Shown in pieces: positions 7,575 through 16,117 of a DNA stretch of 34,261 nucleotides; the first letter of the stretch is position 1, and each line of letters begins with the position of its first letter. Made by a program: the position numbers and the translations under genes. The notes beneath the pieces are model-generated. The model saw only the letters and a program-made list of their open reading frames with translations. It made no database searches and was not told where the DNA came from. This DNA comes from an uncultured bacterium. GTDB lineage: Bacteria > Verrucomicrobiota > Lentisphaeria > Victivallales > Victivallaceae. The stretch lies in the NCBI GenBank assembly GCA_900551245.1, contig URVC01000050.1, forward strand, positions 1 to 34,261, written 5' to 3'.

Positions 7575-8289
7575 ATGTTCCAGAAACTGTCCTCCCCCCG
7601 CCGCCCGTGCGGCCCCCGGCCGAAGAACGTTCTCCCTTCATTTACTTTGATCGAATTGTTGATTGTTATTGCAATCATCGCAATTCTGGCAGCGATGCTG
7701 TTGCCGGCATTGAACCGGGCGCGCGACAGGGCGAAAGCGATCAGCTGTATGAATAATCAGAGCCAGATTTCCAAACTGATGGCCGCCTATCATAACGACT
7801 ACAACGGCTATTTCCCTTCGCCCAGCGGGGCGGGTATTTATCCGAACTGGCTGATTCAGTTGACGATGATCTACTTCTTCAAGAACGACGCCACGCTCGC
7901 CTGGAACGCCAATGCGGAAGATAAAAATCTGATCTCCCGCTTGCCCGGTGCGCACTCTCTCCAATGAGGAATATTATGCGAAATATTCCAATCGGCACAC
8001 CTGGGTGATGTACGGCATCAACTACATGCACCTCGGGGCGGGTGCCAGCAATACCGCGTTGGGGAAGAAACTCTCGAAGATCTCCTATCCGTCCAGAACG
8101 CTGATGGCCACCGATGCGACGGCGGAAACCGGCTGGGGCAATCTGATCAGCTGGGGCTGGGCGGATGCTTACCCCTATGCGCGCCACTCCGGCCGATGCA
8201 ACGCGATCTGGCTGGATGGGCACGTGGAGAGTATTCCAACCGCCGCGCTGATCAACAACGAGGAAAAATACTGGAAAGTGGAACGTTAA
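7575..8289 (+). pseudogene. H-X9-DG pseudopilin (prepilin-type N-terminal cleavage/methylation protein), frameshifted
   Basis: The first frame (7575-7967) begins with a basic leader, then FTLIELLIVIAIIAILAAML at residues 23-42, the type IV prepilin cleavage and methylation region, with Glu at the fifth position after the cut. It stops at 7965-7967. The +1 frame, from about 7942, continues the family with CPVRTLSNEEYYAKY and MYGINYM, and ends with RHSGRCNAIWLDGHVE, a perfect H-X9-DG motif, stopping at 8289. One extra base in CGCTTGCCC (7938-7946) explains the shift. Removing one T gives ISRCPVRT, which matches the FLCPAAPP position of the intact pseudopilin at 23512-24261. The restored length, about 238 residues, is normal. 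The break may be real decay or a sequence error. An AGGAG ribosome binding site (7564-7568) overlaps the regulator's end. Confidence 0.85.
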
Positions 8290-8311
8290 GCATAACAGAG
8301 GAGAAGATAAA

Positions 8312-8932
8312 ATGACTCGAATTCAACTGACTGCACTGTTCTGCGGAGCCGCATTGCTTGCGAACGGAGCGGAACAAAAACTTCGGCCCGTTGCGGAAGG
8401 AATGCTGATCGACCGCAATGGCGACGGCATCGTCGACCTTGTCCAGCTTCATTCTGAAGAGAAACCGCAACTGGAACTTCTGGTCGGCAGACTCGGGAAC
8501 GGCGGCCACCGCAGTGTGCTCGAATTCCGGCTGCCGAACCTGACGAAGATCTCCCGGGCGACGCTCACCGTCATGCTCAACGGTAAAACCGGTTGTCATC
8601 CGGACGCCCCCGGAACGATCGGGCCGAAAACTCTGGTGTGGAGCTTCTCCGGCGCAGAGGCCGACGGACGTGTCGAAATCTCCGATGATGGCGCGGGCGA
8701 ACAATCCGGTGTTCTGCTGGAGAACAAAGCCGCCGACGTTACCCGGCCGGTCACCGTCGATGTCACCGAAGCGGTCCGTAAGGCGGTCGCGGCGAAAGCC
8801 GCATTCATCGGCTTCCGGCTGGAAGCCGCCGATGAAAAGAAGGCTCCGGCCGTCTGGCGGTTCCGGTCGTCGGAATTTGCCGGGCGCTACACGGCGTCGG
8901 CGTATCCCACTCTGACCATCGTGACGGAGTAG
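8312..8932 (+). CDS. Small secreted DNRLRE-like beta-sandwich protein with an EF-hand loop
   Basis: The 206-residue protein starts with a signal peptide (residues 1-20, TRIQLTALFCGAALLANGA). Directly after it, DRNGDGIVD at 34-42 is a textbook DxNxDGxxD calcium-binding loop, as found in dockerin and thrombospondin-3 repeats, but present only once. The remainder resembles DNRLRE-type domains that occur in extracellular carbohydrate-active proteins: VLEFRLPNLTKISRATLTV, VTVDVTEAVRKAV, FIGFRLEA and FRSSEFAGRY, followed by YPTLTIV. A strong AGAGGAG ribosome binding site (8297-8303) precedes the ATG. It lies between the pseudopilin and a giant secreted glycosidase, 9 bp before the latter. It could be a surface adaptor or carbohydrate-binding partner; no catalytic motif is visible. 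Confidence 0.75.
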   Translation: MTRIQLTALFCGAALLANGAEQKLRPVAEGMLIDRNGDGIVDLVQLHSEEKPQLELLVGRLGNGGHRSVLEFRLPNLTKISRATLTVMLNGKTGCHPDAPGTIGPKTLVWSFSGAEADGRVEISDDGAGEQSGVLLENKAADVTRPVTVDVTEAVRKAVAAKAAFIGFRLEAADEKKAPAVWRFRSSEFAGRYTASAYPTLTIVTE

Positions 8933-8941
8933 AATCCGGCA

Positions 8942-11900
8942 ATGAGAAGAATTCGAAGCGCCGCGCTGTTCTGCTGCGGTATGATCGTGTCGGGCATCGC
9001 CGCAGAACTGCCGGTTTATCCCTCCGCCGGCGGCCTGAATCTGCGGGTTCCGGTGATCGCGCCGGTTGCGGGAGGTGCCGTGGGGAAGCGGGTGCCGTTT
9101 GAAATGGTCCACTTTACCTATGACCTGACTCCGCATCTTGCCGGACTGGCACAGGGGGAGGTTTCGCTATGGGTGCAGGACAGTCTGCGCCGCACCGCCA
9201 AGGAGGTGGTGTCGCTTTCCGGTCCGGCGGGAGAGCTGAAAATATCGATTCCGGCCGCACCGTCGCAGGCGCGCCGGTTCCGGCTGGAGTCCGGCAACGG
9301 GCATTCGGATTCCCGCGGGGTACAGACTCCCGGCGAATGGAAAAAACTGTCGCTCTCCTGGGGAGGTGGTCGAGCCGGTCTTACGCTCGAAAACGGGGAA
9401 ACTTTGTCGGTAAAACTGCCGGAAACGTTTACCGTTGAGCGCCTGCGCTGTCAGGCCTCTCTGGTTGACGAGCTGGTTCTCAAGGGGGGAGGCGGCAGTT
9501 TCACTCTCGACTGGGAGAAGGATTACGCCGGTAAACTGGTACCTGCCGGTCCGGGCGGAGCCACCGCCGTTCTCCACGGCTTTGATACCTATGTCATCGG
9601 AAACGACCCGGTCAAACGGGATTTTCCGCTTGTACAGCTGTCGAACAGCACGGCGGAATCCCGGGAGGTGACACTCTCTTATGAACTGCGTACCGAGGTG
9701 AATCAACTTCGATTCGCCCGGCGGGAAAAACAGCTTCTGCCGCCCGGCGGGAACCGGTTTGTGCCGGTTCCGCTTCCGGAAGAGCTGAAGAGTGATCTCT
9801 GTCACCTGACCATTCGGATTGGCGGCCTTTCCCGGCCGTTCTGCGAGAAGAGGAATTTTCTTCGCGTCGAACGGCGTCCGGAACCGGCCGGAACTGGCCT
9901 GTTCGGGCTGCATGACTGCGATGTTAAGAGTTTCGGATTCTGGCCGGATGCCCTGCCGCTGCGTTACGCCCATAAGTATTTGCGCTGGGGCTGGGTGCAG
10001 GGACCGGCGTTCGTCGATCGCTCCAGCGCTCCGGAACACGATCCGGATGCCCCGCCGGAGGAGTGGAACTGGAATGCCGCGCTCGACTGGGAGCTGCAGG
10101 CCGGGCGCGAACTCTTCGTCTCGCTGCAGAGCTACCCTTATTCGGCATGGCACCGGAAGCGGGAGTATCCACGCGGCATGAAACAGTGGCCGAGCGCCCG
10201 GGGCGGTGGCTTCCCCGACCTGAAAAAGTATGAGAAATTCCTACGGGCAAGTGCGATGCGTTATCGGGGCAGGGTGCATCGTTACGAGATTGAAAACGAG
10301 CCGAACGCCTACGGTATGCCGGAGAATCCGGAGGATTATGCCGAGGTCTGCCGCACCGTTTTCCGTACGGTCAAGGCGGTCGATCCGAATGCCGTCATTT
10401 ACGGCATCTGCGGTACCGGCAGCTTTCTGCCCTGGATGAAGCGGGCACTGCAGGCAGGAGCGGCCGGCAATTTCGATCGTCTCTCCTACCACACCTACAC
10501 GACGCCGCGTCAGCCGGATCAGGCCAATCTCCGCCACTTTCTTGAAGAGGTCCGGCAGGCGGCGCCGGCGGGAATCCGGCGTTTCAACTCGGAAACCGGC
10601 GTGCTTCAGGTCTTTCGCTATGAGGCAGACCGGCCGATTCCGGCGGAAACCGTCGCGCAGGCGGTGAAGGAGCACAAGCCCGGCTTTGTCTCCCGTGGTT
10701 CGTGGCCGGGGCGGGTCAACGATGAATGGGAGGCCTCGGCTTCGATCGTCAAAAATGCGGCGATCAATCTTGCCTCCGGCTCGGAGGGCTTCATCTTCTT
10801 CGGCTGGAATCCCGAGTGGCCGAAAAGCAAAAGCGCCTGGACCGGCCGGGAGCCGGACTTCTCTCTGCTCTCCATCACGCCCGCCGGAGAACGCACTCCG
10901 ACGCTGCTCTGTCTGGCCATTGCGGTGCTGACCGCTCAAATGGAGGCGGTCGACATCGGCAAGCCGTATCGGTTTCTGGATTCCGGGGAGGTTCGCGGCG
11001 CCCTGTTCGGCAAACACGGCGGCGGCAATGTTGCAATCCTCTGGGCGGCCGATACGGCGGCGGATGTTCTGGTCACCGCTCCCGGTGAATGTCTGGAAGG
11101 AGTCACGCTCTTCGGCCGGCCCCGCCGTTTTCAGGCGCTCGCCCGGCGCAGCGACGGGCGCGGACTTTTTCTGCTGCCGCTCGACGGTCTGCCGCTCTAT
11201 CTGCACTTCCGGAATGGCGGGCCGGAAATTCTCTCTTCGCCGGTCGGCGCCGTCTCGGTGGAAAACATCGTCGGAGATTCCGGCAGCATCGCTCTGACAC
11301 TGCTCAATACGTCGGAGCAGGCGTGGAAGACCCGCGTGACGGCAGGCGAGTGCGCCGGTCTCTCGGTCTCGCCGCAGGAGATCGAACTAACCGTTCCTGC
11401 GCTTCGCCGGCGGAAGGTGCGCTTTCGCTGTGCCCCGGCTCCGGGAACTGTGCGGGATGAGTTTGAAGTGCCGCTTTCGCTCCGGCTTCCGGACGGCGTG
11501 ACGCTGACCCGGCGCTGTCGGATCAGCCGGTCGCCCTCCGCCCGGGCCGGCGTCCTTCCGGCGGAGTTCACTTCGCGTGGACCGGATTCCCTGAACTCCT
11601 TCACCCGGGAGCTGAAGGCGGAACGTCTCGAACAGGTGGTTTTCGGGCGCCCCTCGGAACTTGCCTCCCTTCAGGAGATGAATGTCTGGGGCGGGCCGGA
11701 GGAGCTTTCCGGCAGTTTCCGGCTCGGCTGCAATGAGGAGGCGCTCTTTCTCGTCGCCCGGGTGCGGGATCGCCACCCCCGACTGCCGAAGGTGTGGCCG
11801 GGCGTGGACGGGAGCTGTCTTGAGCTCTTCTTCGACTTCCGCACGCCGGCGGAGGGACTGGGGCGTGCGGCTTACGGCAAACAGGTCTTTCAGCTGTTGA

Positions 11901-12220
11901 TCCAGCCGCCCGTCGAAAAGGGGATGCCGCCGGAACTCTGGTCGCCGCAACGGCCGGAACTCTCCGGAAAACTGCTCCGGCTGGAGGGCGGCTGTCTGGC
12001 GGAGGGCGGCTACTGGATCACTCTTGCTCTGCCGTGGAAACTGGTCGTTTCCGGCGGTGTCCGGCCGGAGCGGTTCGGATTCGATGCCGGAATCAACGGT
12101 TCGTTCGCCGACCGGGCGGAGCGAAAGGCGCAGCTGATGCTCTTCGGCACCGATCAGAACTTCCGCAACGCTTCGAATTTCGGCACCGTTCTGACCGGGA
12201 AGGAGCCGACGGTAAAATGA
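8942..12220 (+). CDS. Secreted clan GH-A glycoside hydrolase (GH39/GH5-like) with C-terminal CBM9-like domain
   Basis: This 1092-residue protein has a signal peptide at 1-21 (RRIRSAALFCCGMIVSGIAA). Beta-rich domains fill about 22-310. The TIM barrel covers about 315-680. RYEIENEPNAYG at 447-458 holds the acid/base Glu453, and RRFNSETG at 546-553 holds the nucleophile Glu551. The gap of nearly 100 residues and the SYHTYT segment at 515-520 fit clan GH-A. A small beta domain follows. An immunoglobulin-like region lies near 770-865. A CBM9/DOMON-like sandwich runs from about 905 to 1088 (NEEALFLVARVRD, CLELFFDFRTPAEG, ERFGFDAGINGSF). The enzyme should act outside the cytoplasm on a polysaccharide or glycan. 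Its stop overlaps the GH29 start (ATGA). The exact family and substrate are unassigned. Confidence 0.85.
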   Translation: MRRIRSAALFCCGMIVSGIAAELPVYPSAGGLNLRVPVIAPVAGGAVGKRVPFEMVHFTYDLTPHLAGLAQGEVSLWVQDSLRRTAKEVVSLSGPAGELKISIPAAPSQARRFRLESGNGHSDSRGVQTPGEWKKLSLSWGGGRAGLTLENGETLSVKLPETFTVERLRCQASLVDELVLKGGGGSFTLDWEKDYAGKLVPAGPGGATAVLHGFDTYVIGNDPVKRDFPLVQLSNSTAESREVTLSYELRTEVNQLRFARREKQLLPPGGNRFVPVPLPEELKSDLCHLTIRIGGLSRPFCEKRNFLRVERRPEPAGTGLFGLHDCDVKSFGFWPDALPLRYAHKYLRWGWVQGPAFVDRSSAPEHDPDAPPEEWNWNAALDWELQAGRELFVSLQSYPYSAWHRKREYPRGMKQWPSARGGGFPDLKKYEKFLRASAMRYRGRVHRYEIENEPNAYGMPENPEDYAEVCRTVFRTVKAVDPNAVIYGICGTGSFLPWMKRALQAGAAGNFDRLSYHTYTTPRQPDQANLRHFLEEVRQAAPAGIRRFNSETGVLQVFRYEADRPIPAETVAQAVKEHKPGFVSRGSWPGRVNDEWEASASIVKNAAINLASGSEGFIFFGWNPEWPKSKSAWTGREPDFSLLSITPAGERTPTLLCLAIAVLTAQMEAVDIGKPYRFLDSGEVRGALFGKHGGGNVAILWAADTAADVLVTAPGECLEGVTLFGRPRRFQALARRSDGRGLFLLPLDGLPLYLHFRNGGPEILSSPVGAVSVENIVGDSGSIALTLLNTSEQAWKTRVTAGECAGLSVSPQEIELTVPALRRRKVRFRCAPAPGTVRDEFEVPLSLRLPDGVTLTRRCRISRSPSARAGVLPAEFTSRGPDSLNSFTRELKAERLEQVVFGRPSELASLQEMNVWGGPEELSGSFRLGCNEEALFLVARVRDRHPRLPKVWPGVDGSCLELFFDFRTPAEGLGRAAYGKQVFQLLIQPPVEKGMPPELWSPQRPELSGKLLRLEGGCLAEGGYWITLALPWKLVVSGGVRPERFGFDAGINGSFADRAERKAQLMLFGTDQNFRNASNFGTVLTGKEPTVK

Positions 12221-14028
12221 AGGCGGCATGGTTTCCGGAAGCGCGGTTCGGCATGTTCATCCACTGGGGACTCTATTCGATTCTCGGCGGCATCTGGCAG
12301 GGGCGGGAGATGGAGTACATCGGCGAATGGCTGCAGTCCCGGTTCCGCATTCCCAACCGGGAATACGAAACGCTGGCCTCCCGGTTCAATCCGGAGCGCT
12401 TCGACGCGGATGCGTGGTGCCGGACTGCACGGGATGCCGGGATGCGTTATCTGGTGTTTTCCGCCAAGCATCACGACGGATTTGCGATGTTTCACAGCCG
12501 GGTCGATTCCTACAACGTGGTCGATGCGACGCCGTTCGGCCGCGATCCGCTGCAGGAGCTGGCCGCTTCCTGTCGCAAGTTCGGCTTGAAGCTGGGGATC
12601 TACTATTCGCATGATCTGGACTGGCACCATCCGGATGGCGGTGATCCGGGCCCGGATGCCCCGAAGAACCACGGCATGTCGTGGGGGAACGACTGGGATT
12701 TCCCCGAATACCCGGTGAAGAATTTCCGCCGCTATCTGGATGGGAAGGTGATTCCGCAACTGAAGGAACTGCTGACCGGTTACGGGGAGATCAGCATTTT
12801 CTGGTTCGACTGTCCGCTCACCATCTCCCGCAGTGAGAGCGAAGAGATCGTAGCGTTGATTCGCAAGCTGCAGCCGGCGTGTCTCATCAACACCCGGATC
12901 GGCCATGGCTTCGGCGATTACGGCAGTTTCGGCGACAACCAGCTGCCCGACGCCTGCCGGGATGGTCTGTGGGAGACGCCGGGAACACTCAATCGCACCT
13001 GGGGATTCAAATGGAACGATCACGACTGGAAGAGTCCGCACGATGTTCTGTCTCTGCTGGCTTCTCTGGCGGAGAAGAACACCAACTATCTGCTGAACGT
13101 CGGTCCGCGGCCCGACGGCGCCTTTCCGGAGGCGGCACTTTCGGTGCTGCACTCCGCCGGAGAGTGGCTCCGGCAATACGGATTTGCCGTGTACGGGTGT
13201 GCTCCGAATCCGTTCCCGCATCCATTTGCCTGGGGGTATGTGACGGTGGAGCGCCGGGAGGGGGCAGATACCTGGCTTCACCTGATTCTCCGGAACTGGC
13301 AGCCGGAACTCCGTCTGAACGGCTTGAGGGAAAACGTGAGAGGCTGTTATACCGTTACCGGAAATGACAGGGAGGAGGTCCGGTTTGTGCAGGCGCGGGA
13401 AGAGGGCGGACTGGTCGTGTATCCGCCGGAATGGATGAAGGAACGTCTGCTCCCGGTGGTGACGCTGGAATTTGCCGGTTGTGAGATGCCGAAGATCGAT
13501 GCCGCTTTGATTCCGCTGGAGGGTGTGCTGCATCTGCCGGCGGCCCGCGGAACTGTTGTTCACGGAGCGGAAGGGGAGGGCACCGCGACGACCGGACTGC
13601 GTGGTTTCGGCGCCGCCGGGGAACGGCACACGGCAGTTCCTCACAGTCGGCTGAGCCGGACCGGTTGTCTGGAGGAGTGGCACAATCCGGCTGACCGGAT
13701 TGAATGGGAGGCGAATTTCCCGGAATCCGGGCGTTACCGGGTGGAGGTGGAGACGGTTTCCGCCATTCACGGCGCCGAATGGAAAACCGGACAGCTGGTG
13801 GAGCTGACGTTCCGGGGAGAGCAGGATCCGGCGGAGACATTGACCGCCAAATTGAACGGAGTACCGGAATCCTCTTCTCCCTCGTGCTGTTACCGTCGGG
13901 GCAGTGCCGTTGCCGGGATTGTCACTCCCGCAGCGGGGGCGTGCCGCATCTCTCTGCGCATGCTCGCATGCCCCGACCGGGGCGCCCTGCTCATGGCATT
14001 GACGGAGGTCCGTCTGGTCCGGCTGTGA
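12217..14028 (+). CDS. GH29 alpha-L-fucosidase
   Basis: The 603-residue protein opens with WFPEARFGMFIHWGLYS (5-21), the classic GH29 start. FSAKHHDGFAMFHS at 81-94 follows, then GIYYSHDLDWHHPD, and FWFDCP at 195-200, where Asp198 is the expected nucleophile of this retaining family. NYLLNVGPRPDG near 290-301 is also typical. A C-terminal beta region of about 180 residues (from about 420) looks like an accessory CBM-type sandwich. The ATG at 12217 overlaps the upstream stop as ATGA, so the two are translationally coupled; longer in-frame extensions upstream lie inside the neighbour and lack family sequence. There is no signal peptide, which points to cytoplasmic removal of alpha-fucose from imported oligosaccharides. 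The acid/base residue varies in this family and I cannot place it safely. Confidence 0.93.
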   Translation: MKAAWFPEARFGMFIHWGLYSILGGIWQGREMEYIGEWLQSRFRIPNREYETLASRFNPERFDADAWCRTARDAGMRYLVFSAKHHDGFAMFHSRVDSYNVVDATPFGRDPLQELAASCRKFGLKLGIYYSHDLDWHHPDGGDPGPDAPKNHGMSWGNDWDFPEYPVKNFRRYLDGKVIPQLKELLTGYGEISIFWFDCPLTISRSESEEIVALIRKLQPACLINTRIGHGFGDYGSFGDNQLPDACRDGLWETPGTLNRTWGFKWNDHDWKSPHDVLSLLASLAEKNTNYLLNVGPRPDGAFPEAALSVLHSAGEWLRQYGFAVYGCAPNPFPHPFAWGYVTVERREGADTWLHLILRNWQPELRLNGLRENVRGCYTVTGNDREEVRFVQAREEGGLVVYPPEWMKERLLPVVTLEFAGCEMPKIDAALIPLEGVLHLPAARGTVVHGAEGEGTATTGLRGFGAAGERHTAVPHSRLSRTGCLEEWHNPADRIEWEANFPESGRYRVEVETVSAIHGAEWKTGQLVELTFRGEQDPAETLTAKLNGVPESSSPSCCYRRGSAVAGIVTPAAGACRISLRMLACPDRGALLMALTEVRLVRL

Positions 14029-14172
14029 TAGAATTATCGATTAGAGTGCTTTGAATTAACAGAAAAGATTGGTACGAGAAGTGGTGTATCTCGTTAAACT
14101 TTCTGCTAGATCTTTGACGATACTTCAGATTCTTTCGAAACAGGGGGGCGATTGAGAAACCGGAAAATCGCG
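14029..14172. other. Intergenic gap between convergent GH29 and MarR genes
   Basis: This AT-richer gap contains an imperfect inverted repeat, ACGAG (14072-14076) and CTCGT (14088-14092), nested in weaker outer arms around CAGAAAAG and CTTTCTG. No T-run follows it. It may act as a weak bidirectional terminator; nothing else is visible. Confidence 0.25.
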
Positions 14173-14622
14173 TTATGCCCGGCGGGCGGCGGCCGCCTTC
14201 AAGGCGTCGCAGAAGCGCCGGGAGTCATCCACCAGCCGCTCCCGCTCTGCCGGAGTGAAGGCGGATAGACTTTCCAGATCAAACTGTTCCATCGCGTCGC
14301 ATACCTCGCGTGCGAAGGTTTCCCCGGCCGGCGAAAGCCGGATGATCCGGCGCCGGTGATCCTGTTCGCTCTCGCGCCGCAGCAGAAAGCCCCGTTTCTC
14401 CAGATCGTTCAGGATGATCGTGATCAGCTGCCGCATGACGTTGATGCGGTCCGCCAGTTCCGCCGGTTCCGCCCCCTGCGGATGATTGTGCAGGTACTCG
14501 ATGACCCAGTAGGCGTTGAGCGACAGATCCCACCGCTTCAGAAATCCGATGTAGGTTTTGTCGATTTCCGCCCAGAGCGCCATCCAGCGGCGCAACAATT
14601 CCTTTTCTTTATTTTCCGGCAT
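14173..14622 (-). CDS. MarR-family transcriptional regulator
   Basis: This 149-residue protein has the MarR winged-helix core. An N-terminal helix region (1-35) is followed by LNAYWVIEYLHNHPQ, the recognition region PAELADRINVMRQLITIILNDLEKRGFL (about 53-80), and a wing with the typical ESEQDHRRRIIRLSPAG (84-100). C-terminal dimerization helices follow. Its ATG at 14622 lies 14 bp inside the 3' end of the MATE gene, so the two form one operon with the transporter first. It probably represses that operon through the AT-rich palindrome at 15947-15961 and is released by a small-molecule ligand, as is usual in the family. A longer start is open upstream but lies within the MATE gene and has no MarR homology. 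Confidence 0.92.
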   Translation of the reverse strand: MPENKEKELLRRWMALWAEIDKTYIGFLKRWDLSLNAYWVIEYLHNHPQGAEPAELADRINVMRQLITIILNDLEKRGFLLRRESEQDHRRRIIRLSPAGETFAREVCDAMEQFDLESLSAFTPAERERLVDDSRRFCDALKAAAARRA

Positions 14623-15931
14623 GCAGTTCCCTTTCCCGACGTTTCCCGAACCACAGATAACAGAGCATCGCGAATAATATAACCCGCGAAACCGGCATCG
14701 CAAGCCAGACTCCATCCATTCCCAGCCGGAGCGGCAGGAGAAACAGGCAGAGCGGCAGCGCGAAGAACGCATCCCCGTAGATCAGCAGCGACGAACTGCC
14801 GATCTTGCCGGTCGATTGATAGTAGAATCCCGCCACCCGGATCACCCCCAGCAGCAGAAACGCCGGTGAACTGAGCAGAACCCCATGCGCCGCCAGCTCC
14901 GCCACGTGCCCGGTGAGGCCCCCCCAGGCCGGCATCACGTTGCGCAACGCGAAGCAGAACAGCATCAGAACCACTCCGAGAAAGAAGGCCCACCGGTACC
15001 CCCGGTTGCCCATCCGGTTCTGCCGCAGATGCTGGCGTGCCCCGTACATGTAGGCGGTCAGCGGCTGAATTCCCATCGCCAGCCCGCTCATCAGCAGGGA
15101 ACTGAGCGACTCCAGCCCCGCGACCAGCGTGTAGGCCGCCAGACCGTCCACCGCGCCGTAGCGCAGCGCCTGCACGTTGTGCATGAACAGCATGGCGATG
15201 ATCGAAAGCATGTTCCCGAATACCGGAACTCCGGTGAGGAGAAGCTCCCGCACCGTCTGAACATGCAGTTTCAAGGTGTCGAGTGAGTAGTGAAGTTCGG
15301 TTTTCCGGGTGAGAAAGTACCCCGCACCCAGCACGGCGGACAGCGTCTGGCTGATCACCGTGGCATAGGCCGCCCCCGCCGCCCCCTGATGAAAGTGCAG
15401 GATCAACAGCCAGTCAAGGATGATGTTGCTCACCAGCCCGACCACCACCAGCATCATCGCCAGTACCGGCCGCCCGTCGTTGCGGGTCACCGAGATGAAG
15501 CTGCCCATCAGCATGGTGACCGGCGCCCCCCAGGTCATGATCGCGGCGTAACTCGCCGAGGAGGGCAGCAGCTCCGGCGTCGCGCCGAACAAGCGGAGGA
15601 TCGATTCCAGAAACGGCAGGACCAGCACCCAGACCAGCAGGGCCGCGATCAGATTCAGCGTCAACATGTTCCCGAAAATCCGCCGGGCTCTCGACAGTTC
15701 GCCCGCTCCCCGGGCCTGCGCGATGAGCACCGCCGCCCCGGAGCCGATCAGCTCCCCCAGCGCTCCGTAGATCATCACCAGCGGCCAGGTCAGCGCCACT
15801 GCCGCCAGGCCGGTTTTCCCCGTCCCCTGGCCGATGAAGACCGTGTCGACGATGCTGAATGAACCGGCAATCAGCATCCCCGCCATCGACGGGCCGATAT
15901 ACTGAAAAAATAACTTGTCTTCTCTGCGCAT
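14609..15931 (-). CDS. MATE-family multidrug/organic cation exporter
   Basis: The 440-residue protein is almost entirely hydrophobic helices, consistent with twelve membrane segments. It begins FFQYIGPSMAGMLIAGSFSI, with VDTVFIGQGTGKTGLAA at about 28-44, the usual MATE start. The second half repeats the plan from ELLLTGVPVFGNMLSIIAMLF (about 230) with GLAAYTLVAGLESLSSLLMSGL and QPLTAYMYGARQ. MATE proteins export cationic drugs or metabolites against Na+ or H+. A good promoter and an AGGAGA ribosome binding site precede the ATG. The MarR gene overlaps its 3' end, which suggests substrate-induced expression. The transported compound is unknown. Confidence 0.93.
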   Translation of the reverse strand: MRREDKLFFQYIGPSMAGMLIAGSFSIVDTVFIGQGTGKTGLAAVALTWPLVMIYGALGELIGSGAAVLIAQARGAGELSRARRIFGNMLTLNLIAALLVWVLVLPFLESILRLFGATPELLPSSASYAAIMTWGAPVTMLMGSFISVTRNDGRPVLAMMLVVVGLVSNIILDWLLILHFHQGAAGAAYATVISQTLSAVLGAGYFLTRKTELHYSLDTLKLHVQTVRELLLTGVPVFGNMLSIIAMLFMHNVQALRYGAVDGLAAYTLVAGLESLSSLLMSGLAMGIQPLTAYMYGARQHLRQNRMGNRGYRWAFFLGVVLMLFCFALRNVMPAWGGLTGHVAELAAHGVLLSSPAFLLLGVIRVAGFYYQSTGKIGSSSLLIYGDAFFALPLCLFLLPLRLGMDGVWLAMPVSRVILFAMLCYLWFGKRRERELHAGK

Positions 15932-15946
15932 GAAAATATCTCCTGT

Positions 15947-15961
15947 AATAATAAAATTATT
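15947..15961. promoter_or_regulatory. Palindrome at the MATE/MarR start site, possible MarR operator
   Basis: AATAATAAAATTATT is a perfect inverted repeat with 6-bp arms and a 3-bp spacer. It sits between the -10 element and the ribosome binding site of the MATE gene. The position fits a repressor site; the low complexity means that chance is possible. Confidence 0.4.
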
Positions 15962-15963
15962 TT

Positions 15964-15991
15964 ACTATAAACCGATTTTCTTATTTGTCAA
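15964..15991 (-). promoter_or_regulatory. Promoter of the MATE/MarR operon
   Basis: On the minus strand TTGACA (15991-15986) is followed after 16 bp by TATAGT (15969-15964). An AGGAGA ribosome binding site lies at 15943-15938, just before the ATG at 15931. Confidence 0.7.
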
Positions 15992-16046
15992 GTGGCAGGC
16001 CGGAGTTTTCGGGCGGGAGAATCGGCATTGCCGGTAGCTTTCCGGG

Positions 16047-16075
16047 TTGCATTGCTCCGGCGGGAAGACTATATT
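16047..16075 (+). promoter_or_regulatory. Candidate promoter of the DMT permease gene
   Basis: TTGCAT (16047-16052) and TATATT (16070-16075) are separated by 17 bp. The start of transcription would be near 16082, about 36 bp before the ATG at 16118. Confidence 0.5.
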
Positions 16076-16117
16076 AGAGAAAATGTTATCATAAATCTGA
16101 AACAGAGAAGTGCAATT

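Noticed and set aside
7915..7950. Programmed ribosomal frameshifting in the pseudopilin gene
   Set aside because: A +1 shift is needed, and no recognised +1 slippery site, internal Shine-Dalgarno arrangement or rare stop context is visible at the junction.
12154..13770. A 538-codon open frame on the minus strand
   Set aside because: It is antisense to the well-supported GH29 gene and has the composition of a shadow frame.
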